A stretch of DNA of 52,205 nucleotides from Bacillota bacterium (GCA_023386345.1 JAEWJT010000007.1:1-52205); one strand, 5' to 3'; shown: positions 7,807 to 16,476, counted from the stretch's first letter. Notes: generated from the letters alone by a model not told the origin. Made by a program: numbers and translations.

Positions 7807-8379
7807 ATGTCAAGAATAGGATTAAAGCCTATAAATCTGCCTAGCAATGTTGAGTTTAAGATTAACGACAGTAATTTTGTAACAGTTAAAGGACCTAAAG
7901 GAACTCTAGAGCAACAACTTTCTAAGTTGATGAAAATAGAAGTTTCTGAAGGACATATAAATATTGCTAGACCAAATGATGACAAGATGAGCAGATCATT
8001 ACATGGCTTAACAAGAACTTTATTAAACAATATGATTGTAGGCGTAACAGACGGATACGAAAAAGTTCTTGAAATTGTTGGTGTTGGATATAGAGCACAA
8101 AAACAAGGAAAGAAGCTTGTACTAAGCTTAGGATATTCCCATCCCGTTGAAATGGAAGATCCGAGCGGAATAGAGACAACAGTTGAACCTGGTACAGGAA
8201 AATCTACAGGTGGAGCTGACGTTACAGGTAAGATTGTAGTAAAAGGTATAGATAAACAACAAGTTGGAAACTATGCTGCGGTAATTAGAGACTGGAGAAG
8301 ACCAGAGCCATATAAGGGCAAAGGTATTAAATACTCTAACGAAGTAATTAGACGTAAAGCTGGTAAGACTGGTAAATAA
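7807..8379 (+). CDS. rplF: Large ribosomal subunit protein L6, with a short insertion
   Basis: 190 residues against about 178 for most L6. It begins MSRIGLKPINLP, contains VKGPKGTLEQ, EIVGVGYRAQ and KGIDKQQVGNYAAVIRDWRR, and ends with the L6 signature PEPYKGKGIKY. Extra Gly/Thr-rich residues (about 127-140, EPGTGKSTGGADVT) lie just before the conserved KIVVKGIDK strand in the C-terminal domain that contacts the sarcin-ricin region. ATG 7807 follows AAGGAGG. Confidence 0.96.
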   Translation: MSRIGLKPINLPSNVEFKINDSNFVTVKGPKGTLEQQLSKLMKIEVSEGHINIARPNDDKMSRSLHGLTRTLLNNMIVGVTDGYEKVLEIVGVGYRAQKQGKKLVLSLGYSHPVEMEDPSGIETTVEPGTGKSTGGADVTGKIVVKGIDKQQVGNYAAVIRDWRRPEPYKGKGIKYSNEVIRRKAGKTGK

Positions 8380-8398
8380 CGGAAAGGAGTGAGTAATA

Positions 8399-8767
8399 GT
8401 GCTAAAAAAAGCAGTAAGAAATAAAAAAAGAGTTGAAAGGCACAACAAAATTAGAAATAAAATTGTAGGAACTCCTGAGAGACCAAGACTGAATGTATTT
8501 AGAAGCTCTAAAAACATATATGCTCAAATTATAGATGATGCAGCTGGCAATACTATTGTGCAAGCTTCAACGAAGGATAAGGAAATTTTAGAAAGAATTG
8601 CTGAAATGACTAAAGTTGAAGCAGCTAAGCTTGTAGGAGCTGAATTAGCGAAGAAAGCACAAGAAAAAGGTATTAAATCTGTTGTGTTTGACAGAGGCGG
8701 ATATTTATACCATGGCAGAGTAAAATCCCTTGCAGAAGGCGCAAGAGAAAACGGACTTGATTTTTAA
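8399..8767 (+). CDS. rplR: Large ribosomal subunit protein L18
   Basis: 122 residues with GTPERPRLNVFRSSKNIYAQ and the C-terminal VFDRGGYLYHGRVKSLAEGA signature. L18 binds 5S rRNA with L5. Start is GTG 8399 behind AAAGGAGTG. Confidence 0.96.
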   Translation: MLKKAVRNKKRVERHNKIRNKIVGTPERPRLNVFRSSKNIYAQIIDDAAGNTIVQASTKDKEILERIAEMTKVEAAKLVGAELAKKAQEKGIKSVVFDRGGYLYHGRVKSLAEGARENGLDF

Positions 8768-8782
8768 AAAGGAGGAAAGGCA

Positions 8783-9295
8783 ATGGAACAACGTGGACGT
8801 ATTGATGCAAATCAAATAGAAGACATTAAAGAGAAAGTCATCAGCATAAACCGTGTTACTAAAGTTGTTAAGGGTGGTAGAAACTTTAGATTCAGCGTTT
8901 TAGTAGTTGTTGGAGACGAGAACGGCCATGTAGGTATAGGAATGGCTAAGGCTATTGAAATACCAGATGCTATAAGAAAAGCTATCCAAGATGCAAAGAA
9001 AAGAATGATTGAAGTGCCGCTTAGAGATACTACTGTACCTCATGAGATGATTGGAGAGTTTGGCGCTGGTAGAGTTCTTATAAAACCTGCATCGCAAGGT
9101 ACTGGAATTATAGCTGGTGGACCTGTTCGTGCTGTATTAGAGCTTGCTGGAGTTAAAGACATAAGAACTAAGTCTCTTGGATCAAACAACCCAAGAAACA
9201 TGGTTAATGCAACGATGGAAGCCTTAAAATCCCTTAAAAAACCTGAAGACGTAGCTAGAATCAGAGGGAAATCAGTAGAAGAGATTTTAGGTTAA
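8783..9295 (+). CDS. rpsE: Small ribosomal subunit protein S5
   Basis: 170 residues. Contains INRVTKVVKGGRNFRFSVLV, DENGHVGIGMAKAIEIPDAI and GTGIIAGGPVRAVLELAGV. S5 takes part in decoding fidelity and mRNA unwinding. ATG 8783 follows AAGGAGG. Its stop is 13 bases before rpmD. Confidence 0.97.
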   Translation: MEQRGRIDANQIEDIKEKVISINRVTKVVKGGRNFRFSVLVVVGDENGHVGIGMAKAIEIPDAIRKAIQDAKKRMIEVPLRDTTVPHEMIGEFGAGRVLIKPASQGTGIIAGGPVRAVLELAGVKDIRTKSLGSNNPRNMVNATMEALKSLKKPEDVARIRGKSVEEILG

Positions 9296-9308
9296 GAGGT
9301 GAACGTTA

Positions 9309-9485
9309 ATGGCAACAATAAAAATAAAACAAATAAGAAGCTTAATAGGTAAGACACCTGTTCAAAGAGCAACAATTAAGGCTTTAGGATTAAGAAAAAT
9401 AAATCATGTTGTTGAGCATGAAGATAATGCAGCTATAAGAGGCATGATTTTCAAGGTTAAGCATATGGTAGAGGTTGTAGAATAA
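9309..9485 (+). CDS. rpmD: Large ribosomal subunit protein L30
   Basis: A 58-residue ORF (ATG 9309, TAA 9483-9485) between rpsE and rplO. The translation starts MATIKIKQIRSLIGKTPVQR and continues ATIKALGLRKINHVVEHED, the bacterial L30 pattern, ending MVEVVE. The GAGGTGAACG before it acts as ribosome binding site. Length and position are exactly those expected in the spc operon. Confidence 0.95.
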   Translation: MATIKIKQIRSLIGKTPVQRATIKALGLRKINHVVEHEDNAAIRGMIFKVKHMVEVVE

Positions 9486-9506
9486 AAACTATAAGGAGGT
9501 GTACAG

Positions 9507-9950
9507 ATGAAACTTCATGAATTAAAACCTAATCCTGGTAGTGTTAAAGAAAGAAAGAGATTAGGAAGAGGTACAGCTTCAGGACAAGGTAAAACAGGCG
9601 GCAAGGGACAGAAAGGACAAAATTCTCGTTCAGGCGGTGGTGTTAGACCAGGTTTTGAAGGTGGACAGATGCCTCTTTACAGAAGACTTCCAAAAAGAGG
9701 ATTCACAAATATTTTTGCAACTGTGTATGCAGAGATAAATGTAGAAGTTTTAAATGATATGTTTGAAGATGGAGCAATAATTACTCCAAATCTTTTAAAA
9801 GAAACAGGTATACTAAAAAGACAGCTAGACGGTGTAAAAGTTTTAGGTAATGGTGAAATAACAAAAAAACTAACAGTAAAGGCAAACAAATTTAGTAAAT
9901 CTGCAGTTGAAAAGATTGAAGCTGCTGGTGGAAAAGTAGAGGTGATCTAA
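9507..9950 (+). CDS. rplO: Large ribosomal subunit protein L15
   Basis: 147 residues, starting MKLHELKPNPGSVKERKRLG, then the Gly/Arg-rich extension GRGTASGQGKTGGKGQKGQ and GFEGGQMPLYRRLPKRGFTN. L15 stabilises 23S rRNA late in 50S assembly. ATG 9507 follows AAGGAGGTG. secY begins on the very next base after its stop. Confidence 0.97.
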   Translation: MKLHELKPNPGSVKERKRLGRGTASGQGKTGGKGQKGQNSRSGGGVRPGFEGGQMPLYRRLPKRGFTNIFATVYAEINVEVLNDMFEDGAIITPNLLKETGILKRQLDGVKVLGNGEITKKLTVKANKFSKSAVEKIEAAGGKVEVI

Positions 9951-11228
9951 TTGTTTGAAACAATGAGAAATGCATGGAAGATACCTGATTTGCGTAAAAA
10001 AATACTTTTTACACTTATGATGATATTGGTATATAGACTAGGAGCTGTTATACCAGTACCATTCATAAATCGTGAAGTAATCAAAAGTATATTTGAAAGC
10101 TCAGGTCAAGGCGCAGGAATTTTAGACTTCTTTAACCTTATGGCTGGAGGATCATTTAAAGACTTTACAGTATTTGCGCTTAATATTTATCCTTACATTA
10201 CATCATCGATTATTCTTCAATTATTGGCAATAGCTTTCCCTAAGCTTGAAGAGATTTTCAAGCGTGAAGACGGAAAGAAAATAATGGGACAATGGACTAG
10301 ATATATTACAGTTATATTGGCAGTAATTCAAGCTATAGCTTATAGCGTAGGATTTTTCAATCAAGCTGTTATAGACAAAAGCTTTTTTGCAATGACAACT
10401 GTAGTCATAGTACTAACAGCGGGAACAGCATTTTTGATGTGGTTAGGGGAACAAATAACAGAAAAAGGAATTGGAAACGGAATATCAATCATAATATTTG
10501 CAGGTATAGTATCAAGAATACCTGTTGATATAGGAAGTACAGTTCAATTGTTTGCTGTTGGAACGGTAAAATTTTGGGAAATATTAATTTTCTTAGTATT
10601 TGCATTCATTATCATAGTAGGAGTTATTGCTATTCAGCAAGCTGAAAGAAAGATAAATGTTCAATATGCAAAAAGAGTAGTAGGAAGAAAAATGTACGGC
10701 GGTCAAAGCACTCATATACCTTTGAAAGTGCTTATGGCAGGAGTTATGCCAGTTATATTCGCATCAACATTCTTGCAAATACCACAGACATTGGCATTCT
10801 TTATTCCAAGTTGGAGTAATGGAATATCATATTGGTTTTCAATGAGCCCTGGAACTCCAGGTATTTGGATTTATTCAATATTGAATACACTTGTTATAAT
10901 ATTCTTTACTTACTTCTATACTGCTATACAATTCAATCCTTTTGAATATGCGAATAATTTAAGAGATAATGGTGGATTTATACCTGGTATAAGACCTGGC
11001 AGACCAACAGCAGATTATTTGAAAAAGGTTTTAAATAGAGTAACAATCGTTGGAGCTGTAGCACTTGCTGTTATAGCATCTACACCGACATTAGTATTTG
11101 CTTTTACTAATTTAAAAGTAAACTTCGGTGGAACTTCGTTGTTAATCGCTACAGGTGTCGCTTTGGAGACAATGCAACAAATAGAATCTCAAATGATGAT
11201 GAGACATTATAAAGGATTCTTAAAATAA
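9951..11228 (+). CDS. secY: Protein translocase channel subunit SecY
   Basis: 425 residues and about ten hydrophobic segments, the usual SecY topology. Family marks: the N-terminal region of about residues 7-35, the plug region after TM1, EQITEKGIGNGISIIIFAGI, QQAERKINVQYAKRVVG and the C-terminal GGTSLLIATGVALETMQQIE. It forms the SecYEG channel in the cytoplasmic membrane. The start is TTG 9951, set by GAGGTGAT at the end of rplO. Confidence 0.96.
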   Translation: MFETMRNAWKIPDLRKKILFTLMMILVYRLGAVIPVPFINREVIKSIFESSGQGAGILDFFNLMAGGSFKDFTVFALNIYPYITSSIILQLLAIAFPKLEEIFKREDGKKIMGQWTRYITVILAVIQAIAYSVGFFNQAVIDKSFFAMTTVVIVLTAGTAFLMWLGEQITEKGIGNGISIIIFAGIVSRIPVDIGSTVQLFAVGTVKFWEILIFLVFAFIIIVGVIAIQQAERKINVQYAKRVVGRKMYGGQSTHIPLKVLMAGVMPVIFASTFLQIPQTLAFFIPSWSNGISYWFSMSPGTPGIWIYSILNTLVIIFFTYFYTAIQFNPFEYANNLRDNGGFIPGIRPGRPTADYLKKVLNRVTIVGAVALAVIASTPTLVFAFTNLKVNFGGTSLLIATGVALETMQQIESQMMMRHYKGFLK

Positions 11229-11294
11229 AACTACTAAAGTAAAATGCCTACATGCACAGACATGCAGACAATTATTAAAGAGGAGATTGCTGTA

Positions 11295-11942
11295 ATGATA
11301 GCTATATTGTTAGGACCTTCCGGTGCTGGAAAAGGCACTCAGGCGAAAGCAATAGTAAATGAATTTAATATTTTGCATATTTCTACTGGAGATATATTCA
11401 GAAGAAATATAGAAGAAGAGACAGAAGTTGGAAAAAAAGCAAAAAAATATCTTGACGATGGAGCGTTAGTTCCAGATGATTTGACTATAGAAATTGTCAA
11501 AAATAGAATCTCACAAGATGATTGTAAAGATGGATTTTTGCTAGACGGTTTTCCAAGGACTATTGAGCAAGCAAATGCATTTGATAAATTGCTTAGTGAT
11601 ATGGGACAAAAATTAGACTATGTTGTAAATCTGGAGATAGATTTAGAATTATTGATAGAGCGTACAGCTGGTAGAAGAGTTTGTAAAAACTGTGGTCGCT
11701 CTTATCATGTAGTTTATAATAAACCAAAGCGTGAAGGTATCTGTGATGAATGCGGTGGAGAATTGTATCAAAGAAAAGACGACGTCAAGGAAAATGTAAT
11801 AAAAAGACTTGATGTTTATACTAAACAAACAAAACCATTAATAGAATATTATACCAATAAAAAGGTAATACTAAATATTGATGGTGATCAAACAATAGAA
11901 AAAGTAAGAAAAGACATAATTTCAGGATTAAGAGGCGAGTAA
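11295..11942 (+). CDS. adk: Adenylate kinase, zinc-containing lid
   Basis: 215 residues from ATG 11295 (MIAILLGPSGAGKGTQAKAI), behind AGAGGAG. In-frame starts further upstream add a non-conserved stretch and lack a ribosome binding site. P-loop GPSGAGKGT is at residues 7-15; DGFPRTIEQA is the AMP-binding segment; the LID has a Cys4 zinc site (CKNCGRSYH ... CDECGG) typical of Gram-positive Adk. It interconverts ATP + AMP and 2 ADP. Following secY is the standard order. Confidence 0.95.
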   Translation: MIAILLGPSGAGKGTQAKAIVNEFNILHISTGDIFRRNIEEETEVGKKAKKYLDDGALVPDDLTIEIVKNRISQDDCKDGFLLDGFPRTIEQANAFDKLLSDMGQKLDYVVNLEIDLELLIERTAGRRVCKNCGRSYHVVYNKPKREGICDECGGELYQRKDDVKENVIKRLDVYTKQTKPLIEYYTNKKVILNIDGDQTIEKVRKDIISGLRGE

Positions 11943-11943
11943 T

Positions 11944-12693
11944 ATGATTATTATTAAGACTCAACGAGAAATAGAAATTATGAGGAAGGCTGGAAGAATA
12001 GTCGCAGGAGCGCATGATTTGGTCAAAAGACATATTAGACCGGGCATAAGCACTATAGAGCTTGACAAAATGGTTGAAGAATATATCAGATCTTGCAATG
12101 CTATTCCTGCATTTAAAGGCTATAACGGTTTTCCTGCCTCAATATGCACATCTGTCAATGAAGAGGTTGTTCATGGAATTCCCTCTTCATCAGTGAAGCT
12201 AAAGGATGGAGACATTATTAGTGTTGATATAGGTTCAGTGTTTGAAGGCTATGTTGGGGATGGAGCGAAAACATACCCAGTTGGTCAGATAGACAGTGAA
12301 AAAGAGAAACTAATTAAGGTCACAAGACAGAGTTTTTATGAGGGCATTAAGTATGCAAAACCTGGATTTAGATTGTCAGATATATCGCATGCTATTCAAA
12401 CTTATGCTGAAAGCTTCGGATTTTCTGTTGTAAGAGATTTCGTAGGGCATGGTGTTGGAAAGAAAATGCACGAGGAACCTCAGATACCAAACTTCGGTAG
12501 TCCTGGTAAGGGTCCGAGGTTGCAAAAGGGCATGGTTTTAGCAATAGAGCCTATGATAAATGCAGGAAAATATCATGTTAATATTTTAAGTAATGATTGG
12601 ACTGTAGTTACACTTGATGGCAAACCATCTGCGCATTATGAGCATACAATTGCCATAACAGATGGAGAACCGGAGTTATTGACTATATTGTAA
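11944..12693 (+). CDS. map: Methionine aminopeptidase, type I
   Basis: 249 residues. The five metal ligands can be placed: Asp in SVDIGSVFEGYVGDGAKTY (two Asp), His in FVGHGVGKKMHEEPQI, Glu in LAIEPMIN and Glu in YEHTIAIT. It removes initiator Met from nascent chains. ATG 11944 begins one base after the adk stop, so the pair is tightly coupled. Confidence 0.96.
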   Translation: MIIIKTQREIEIMRKAGRIVAGAHDLVKRHIRPGISTIELDKMVEEYIRSCNAIPAFKGYNGFPASICTSVNEEVVHGIPSSSVKLKDGDIISVDIGSVFEGYVGDGAKTYPVGQIDSEKEKLIKVTRQSFYEGIKYAKPGFRLSDISHAIQTYAESFGFSVVRDFVGHGVGKKMHEEPQIPNFGSPGKGPRLQKGMVLAIEPMINAGKYHVNILSNDWTVVTLDGKPSAHYEHTIAITDGEPELLTIL

Positions 12694-12704
12694 GAGGTGA
12701 ATTA

Positions 12705-12989
12705 ATGGATACAACATTTGGTTTGCAAAAAGGTCAAGTTGTAAAATCGAAGGCAGGAAGAGACAAGAATAGGGTTTTTGTGATATTCGATATTATAGAC
12801 GATAGCTTTGTTTTAGTTGTAGATGGTGACTTAAGAAAATTAAGCTCACCAAAGAAAAAGAAAATAAAGCATCTTATCGTTTATAATGCGATTTTAGAGG
12901 AATTTATCAATATGTTGAAAAGTAATCAAAAAATCAATGATGCTACTGTAAGAAAGCTCTTAGAGCCATTCTTGACAGATAAGCGTTAG
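12705..12989 (+). CDS. KOW-domain (L14e-like) RNA-binding protein
   Basis: 94 residues; the N-terminal half fits a KOW/SH3-like barrel (GLQKGQVVKSKAGRDKNRVF ... SFVLVVDGDLRKL) followed by a basic patch (SSPKKKKIKHL) and a helical tail. Many Clostridia carry such a small L14e/L6e-like protein between map and infA. Its exact role on ribosomes is not established; RNA or ribosome binding is inferred from fold and place. ATG 12705 follows AGAGGTGA. Confidence 0.8.
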   Translation: MDTTFGLQKGQVVKSKAGRDKNRVFVIFDIIDDSFVLVVDGDLRKLSSPKKKKIKHLIVYNAILEEFINMLKSNQKINDATVRKLLEPFLTDKR

Positions 12990-13008
12990 AATGGGGGTTG
13001 AGAAATCA

Positions 13009-13227
13009 ATGTCCAAAAAGGATGTAATAGAAGTAGAAGGAAAAGTTCTCGAAGCTTTGCCAAACGCAATGTTTAAAGTTGTTCTTCAAAATGGACATCA
13101 GATACTTGCTCATATTTCAGGTAAACTGAGAATGAACTATATCAAAATCATTGAAGGAGACGAGGTTGCTGTTGAGTTATCGCCTTATGATTTAACAAGA
13201 GGTAGAATAACTTGGAGGAAGAAGTAA
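13009..13227 (+). CDS. infA: Translation initiation factor IF-1
   Basis: From ATG 13009 the product is 72 residues (MSKKDVIEVEGKVLEALPNA), exactly the family length, with the OB-fold and C-terminal VAVELSPYDLTRGRITWR. An upstream in-frame ATG (12991) overlaps the GGGGGTTGAG ribosome binding region and is rejected. IF-1 occupies the 30S A site during initiation. Confidence 0.95.
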   Translation: MSKKDVIEVEGKVLEALPNAMFKVVLQNGHQILAHISGKLRMNYIKIIEGDEVAVELSPYDLTRGRITWRKK

Positions 13228-13260
13228 AGAGCATACCTTAAAGAAAGGAATGTGGTTGGA

Positions 13261-13374
13261 ATGAAGATAAGACCATCAGTAAAACCAATTTGTGAAAAAT
13301 GTAAGATTATAAAAAGAAAAGGCAAAGTAATGGTAATTTGTGAAAATCCAAAGCACAAACAAAAGCAAGGATAG
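13261..13374 (+). CDS. rpmJ: Large ribosomal subunit protein L36, zinc form
   Basis: 37-residue ORF (ATG 13261, TAG 13372-13374), reading MKIRPSVKPICEKCKIIKRK and then GKVMVICENPKHKQKQG. The C-x2-C ... C ... H ligand set is intact. L36 is the smallest 50S protein; infA-rpmJ-rpsM is the standard order. AAAGGAATG upstream provides the ribosome binding site. The 95-base gap that follows holds a weak AT-rich hairpin (about 13375-13404). Confidence 0.96.
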   Translation: MKIRPSVKPICEKCKIIKRKGKVMVICENPKHKQKQG

Positions 13375-13469
13375 TACTAATATTGAAAAAAATATTAATT
13401 AGTATGAGCGCAAGATATCAAACTACAAAAACAAAAAGGTAAACGAAAAACGTAGGAGGTGTACGCTTA

Positions 13470-13838
13470 ATGGCCAGAATAGCTGGTGTTGACTTACCAA
13501 GAGATAAAAGAGTAGAAATAGGCTTAACTTATATATTCGGTATAGGAAGACCTACTTCAAGAAAAATACTCAAGATAACAGGTGTTAATCCTGATATAAG
13601 AGTAAAAGATTTGACAGAAGATGACGTAGCAAAATTAAGAGCAGAAATAGACAAACACCCTGTAGAAGGTGACTTAAGAAGAGAGATTTCTTTAAACATC
13701 AAGAGATTAAAAGAAATCAACTGTTACAGAGGCTTAAGACACAAAAAGGGATTGCCTGTAAGAGGACAAAATACTAAAAATAATGCAAGAACAAGAAAAG
13801 GTCCTAAAAAAATCGCAGGAAAGAAGAATAAGAAATAG
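13470..13838 (+). CDS. rpsM: Small ribosomal subunit protein S13
   Basis: 122 residues: MARIAGVDLPRDKRVEIGLT, YIFGIGRPTSRKIL, and the C-terminal CYRGLRHKKGLPVRGQNTKN-type tail that reaches the P-site tRNA. S13 forms the B1 bridges with L5. ATG 13470 follows AGGAGGTG. Confidence 0.97.
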   Translation: MARIAGVDLPRDKRVEIGLTYIFGIGRPTSRKILKITGVNPDIRVKDLTEDDVAKLRAEIDKHPVEGDLRREISLNIKRLKEINCYRGLRHKKGLPVRGQNTKNNARTRKGPKKIAGKKNKK

Positions 13839-13850
13839 GAGGTGACTTAA

Positions 13851-14252
13851 ATGGCTGCAAAAAAACAAGTAAAAAATACAAGAGTTAGAAAAAAAGAACG
13901 TAAGAATATTGAAAAAGGTCAGGCTCATATTAAGTCAACCTTTAACAATACATTAGTAACATTGACTGATATGCAAGGAAATGCAATTTCTTGGGCAAGT
14001 TCAGGACAATTAGGATTTAAAGGTTCAAAGAAATCCACTCCATACGCTGCATCTATGGTAGCTGAGCAAGCTGCTAAGGGAGCTATGGATCATGGTTTAA
14101 AAACAATAGAAGTATACGTTAAGGGACCTGGTGCAGGAAGAGAAGCTGCGATAAGATCATTGCAAGCAGCTGGTTTAGAAGTAAGCATGATAAAAGATGT
14201 TACTCCAATACCTCACAATGGCTGTAGACCGCCTAAACGTAGAAGAGTATAG
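13851..14252 (+). CDS. rpsK: Small ribosomal subunit protein S11
   Basis: 133 residues; GQAHIKSTFNNTLVTLTDMQ, FKGSKKSTPYAASMVAEQAA and the invariant C-terminus DVTPIPHNGCRPPKRRRV. S11 lines the mRNA exit channel on the 30S platform. ATG 13851 lies 12 bases after rpsM behind AGGAGGTGA. Confidence 0.97.
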   Translation: MAAKKQVKNTRVRKKERKNIEKGQAHIKSTFNNTLVTLTDMQGNAISWASSGQLGFKGSKKSTPYAASMVAEQAAKGAMDHGLKTIEVYVKGPGAGREAAIRSLQAAGLEVSMIKDVTPIPHNGCRPPKRRRV

Positions 14253-14270
14253 GAAAGGTGAGGTGAAAAG

Positions 14271-14894
14271 ATGGCAAGATATACTGGACCTGTATGCAGA
14301 CTTTGCAGAAGAGAAGGACTTAAACTATACTTAAAAGGCGACAGATGTTATACTGATAAGTGTTCTATTGGTAGAAGAAACTCTGCTCCTGGTCAGCACG
14401 GACAAAATAAAAAGAAACTTACTAACCACGGTATACAGTTAAGAGAAAAGCAAAAGGTTAAGAGATATTATGGTGTATTAGAAGGACAATTCGCTGAATA
14501 CTTCAATATCGCTAACAAAATGCAAGGAGTAACAGGTAATAATCTATTATCTATATTAGAGCAAAGATTTGACAATGTTGTTTATAGATTAGGCTTCGCT
14601 GCTTCAAGAGCTGAAGCAAGACAATTAGTAGTGCATGGACATTTTACACTTAATGGTAAAAAGGCAGATGTACCTTCTATGATTCTTAAAGTAGGCGATG
14701 AAATAGCTGTTAAAGAAACAAGTAAGAGTCTTCCTAAGTTCAAATCTATAGTTGAAAACCATAAAGTTACTGTGGCTCAATGGTTACAAGTAGAGCCTGA
14801 TAATTTTAAGGGTAGAATAATAGCTATACCTACTAAGGCAGATATAGAATTACCAATTGAAGAACATCTAATTGTTGAGTGGTACTCTAAATAA
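14271..14894 (+). CDS. rpsD: Small ribosomal subunit protein S4, zinc form
   Basis: 207 residues. The N-terminus (MARYTGPVCRLCRREG ... CYTDKCSIGRRNSAPGQHGQ) contains four Cys of the zinc-binding S4 type; the S4 RNA-binding fold follows (RLGFAASRAEARQLVVHGHF). S4 is a primary 16S binder. Neighbouring rpoA and rpsK place it in the alpha operon. ATG 14271 follows AGGTGAGGTG. Confidence 0.97.
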   Translation: MARYTGPVCRLCRREGLKLYLKGDRCYTDKCSIGRRNSAPGQHGQNKKKLTNHGIQLREKQKVKRYYGVLEGQFAEYFNIANKMQGVTGNNLLSILEQRFDNVVYRLGFAASRAEARQLVVHGHFTLNGKKADVPSMILKVGDEIAVKETSKSLPKFKSIVENHKVTVAQWLQVEPDNFKGRIIAIPTKADIELPIEEHLIVEWYSK

Positions 14895-14953
14895 TGACTG
14901 ATTTAAGAATTATTCCCCTCGACATAATAATAAAAATCTAAGGAGGGTTTGGG

Positions 14954-15901
14954 ATGATCGAAATTGAAAAACCTAATATTACCTTAATTGATAAAAATGA
15001 TAAAAATACTTATGGCAAGATAGTTCTTGAACCATTAGAAAGAGGATATGGAACAACTTTAGGGAATTCATTAAGAAGAATACTTCTTTCATCGTTACCT
15101 GGTGCTGCTGTGACATCAATCAATATTCAAGGTGTGTTACATGAATTTTCAACCATACCAGGAGTAAGAGAAGATGTTTCAGAAATAATTCTTAACATTA
15201 AAAATATCGCTGCTATAAAGCGTGTTAATGAACCCGTTCAATTGTTAATTGATGCAAAGGGTCCAAAAGAGGTTACAGCTGCGGATATAATTACTGGTGT
15301 AGACGTAGAAATTGTAAATGAAGATTTGCATATTGCTACTCTTGAAGAAGGTGCAGAGCTGATTATTGAGATGGAAATGGAATCAGGACGTGGCTATGTA
15401 GTTTCTGAAAGAAATAAGAAAGAAAATCAAAGCATAGGTGTAATTCCTATTGACTCGATTTATACACCAGTGAAAAAAGTTAATTTCACAGTAGAGGACA
15501 CTAGGGTTGGTAATAGAACAGACTTTGATAAGTTGACACTTGAAGTTTGGACTAATGGTACGACTGAACCTGTTGAAGCCGTAGCATTGGGAGCTAAAAT
15601 ATTGAACGAACATCTTAATCTGTTCATCGCATTGACTGAACGTGTTAATGAAGTTGAGATAATGGTTGAAAAAGAAGAAGATGTTAAAGAGAAAGTCTTA
15701 GAAATGACAATAGAGGAACTTGATTTATCGGTTAGATCATATAACTGTCTAAAGAGAGCAGGAATAAATTCTGTTGAAGAGCTTACTTACAAATCTGATG
15801 AAGATATGATGAAAGTAAGAAATCTTGGTAAGAAATCTTTAGATGAAGTTCAGAAAAAACTTGAAGAATTAGGTTTATCTTTGAGAAAAAACGAAAATTA
15901 G
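14954..15901 (+). CDS. rpoA: RNA polymerase alpha subunit
   Basis: 315 residues, normal for Firmicutes. N-terminal domain: YGKIVLEPLERGYGTTLGNS and LRRILLSSLPGAAVTSI (dimer and beta/beta' contact). C-terminal domain: LDLSVRSYNCLKRAGINSVE, ending RNLGKKSLDEVQKKLEELGL, which binds UP elements and activators. ATG 14954 follows AAGGAGG. A 59-base gap separates it from rpsD. Confidence 0.97.
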   Translation: MIEIEKPNITLIDKNDKNTYGKIVLEPLERGYGTTLGNSLRRILLSSLPGAAVTSINIQGVLHEFSTIPGVREDVSEIILNIKNIAAIKRVNEPVQLLIDAKGPKEVTAADIITGVDVEIVNEDLHIATLEEGAELIIEMEMESGRGYVVSERNKKENQSIGVIPIDSIYTPVKKVNFTVEDTRVGNRTDFDKLTLEVWTNGTTEPVEAVALGAKILNEHLNLFIALTERVNEVEIMVEKEEDVKEKVLEMTIEELDLSVRSYNCLKRAGINSVEELTYKSDEDMMKVRNLGKKSLDEVQKKLEELGLSLRKNEN

Positions 15902-15921
15902 ATTCATAAGGAGGGCTAAGC

Positions 15922-16263
15922 ATGGGTATGCACAGAAAGCTTGGTCGCCCAACTTATCATAGAGTAGCCATGTTAAGAAACTTGACAGCAAGTTTATTAA
16001 CTAATGGAAAAATCGTAACTACTACAACTCGTGCAAAAGAGTTAAGAAAAGTTGCTGAAAAAATGATTACTCTTGGAAAAAGAGGCGATCTACATGCAAG
16101 ACGTCAAGCATTAGCATATATATATGACAAGGATGTTGTATATAAATTATTTGAAGAAATTGCTCCTAAGTATGCCGAAAGAAACGGAGGCTATACGAGA
16201 ATAATGAAAATAGGACCTCGTAGAGGCGACGCGGCAGAAATGGCGATAATTGAATTAGTTTAA
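15922..16263 (+). CDS. rplQ: Large ribosomal subunit protein L17
   Basis: 113 residues beginning MHRKLGRPTYHRVAMLRNLT (after an initial MG), with IVTTTTRAKELRKVAEKMIT and GGYTRIMKIGPRRGDAAEMA. L17 lies near the exit tunnel. It is the last gene of the alpha operon and is followed by a strong terminator. Confidence 0.97.
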   Translation: MGMHRKLGRPTYHRVAMLRNLTASLLTNGKIVTTTTRAKELRKVAEKMITLGKRGDLHARRQALAYIYDKDVVYKLFEEIAPKYAERNGGYTRIMKIGPRRGDAAEMAIIELV

Positions 16264-16273
16264 AATTGATGTG

Positions 16274-16304
16274 AAAAGACAGGGGGACGTTTCTCCTGTC
16301 TTTT
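16274..16304 (+). terminator. Intrinsic terminator of the ribosomal operon
   Basis: Ten-base-pair stem AAAAGACAGG (16274-16283) / CCTGTCTTTT (16295-16304) with an 11-base loop, 10 bases after the rplQ stop, ending in TTTT. This is the expected end of the S10-spc-alpha transcript. Confidence 0.85.
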
Positions 16305-16320
16305 CTCAAAGATTTGCTTA

Positions 16321-16447
16321 TATTAAAATTATTATTAAGCCTTGAAATTTTTTTAAGGTTTAATAATGATTTTAATGATAATATACAGATTGATGATATT
16401 GTAAATGAATCTTAGGAATTTTATCCCTAAGACATTATAATATCATC
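16321..16447 (+). promoter_or_regulatory. Two long AT-rich hairpins in the ecfA1 upstream region
   Basis: After the rplQ terminator, a 21-bp stem with two G-U pairs (16323-16343/16355-16375, loop 16344-16354) is followed by a nested hairpin: outer GATGATATT/AATATCATC (16392-16400/16439-16447) and inner TCTTAGG/CCTAAGA (16410-16416/16426-16432). The last arm ends before the AGGAGG of ecfA1. Neither matches a riboswitch I know. They may be extra terminators or a leader structure for the transporter operon. Confidence 0.4.
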
Positions 16448-16476
16448 TATATCGTAGACGAATTAGGAGGTTTTGC

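Noticed and set aside
13375..13404. AT-rich inverted repeat after rpmJ as terminator
   Set aside because: Pairing is broken by a bulge, no T-tract follows, and rpsM-rpsK-rpsD-rpoA must be transcribed through it.
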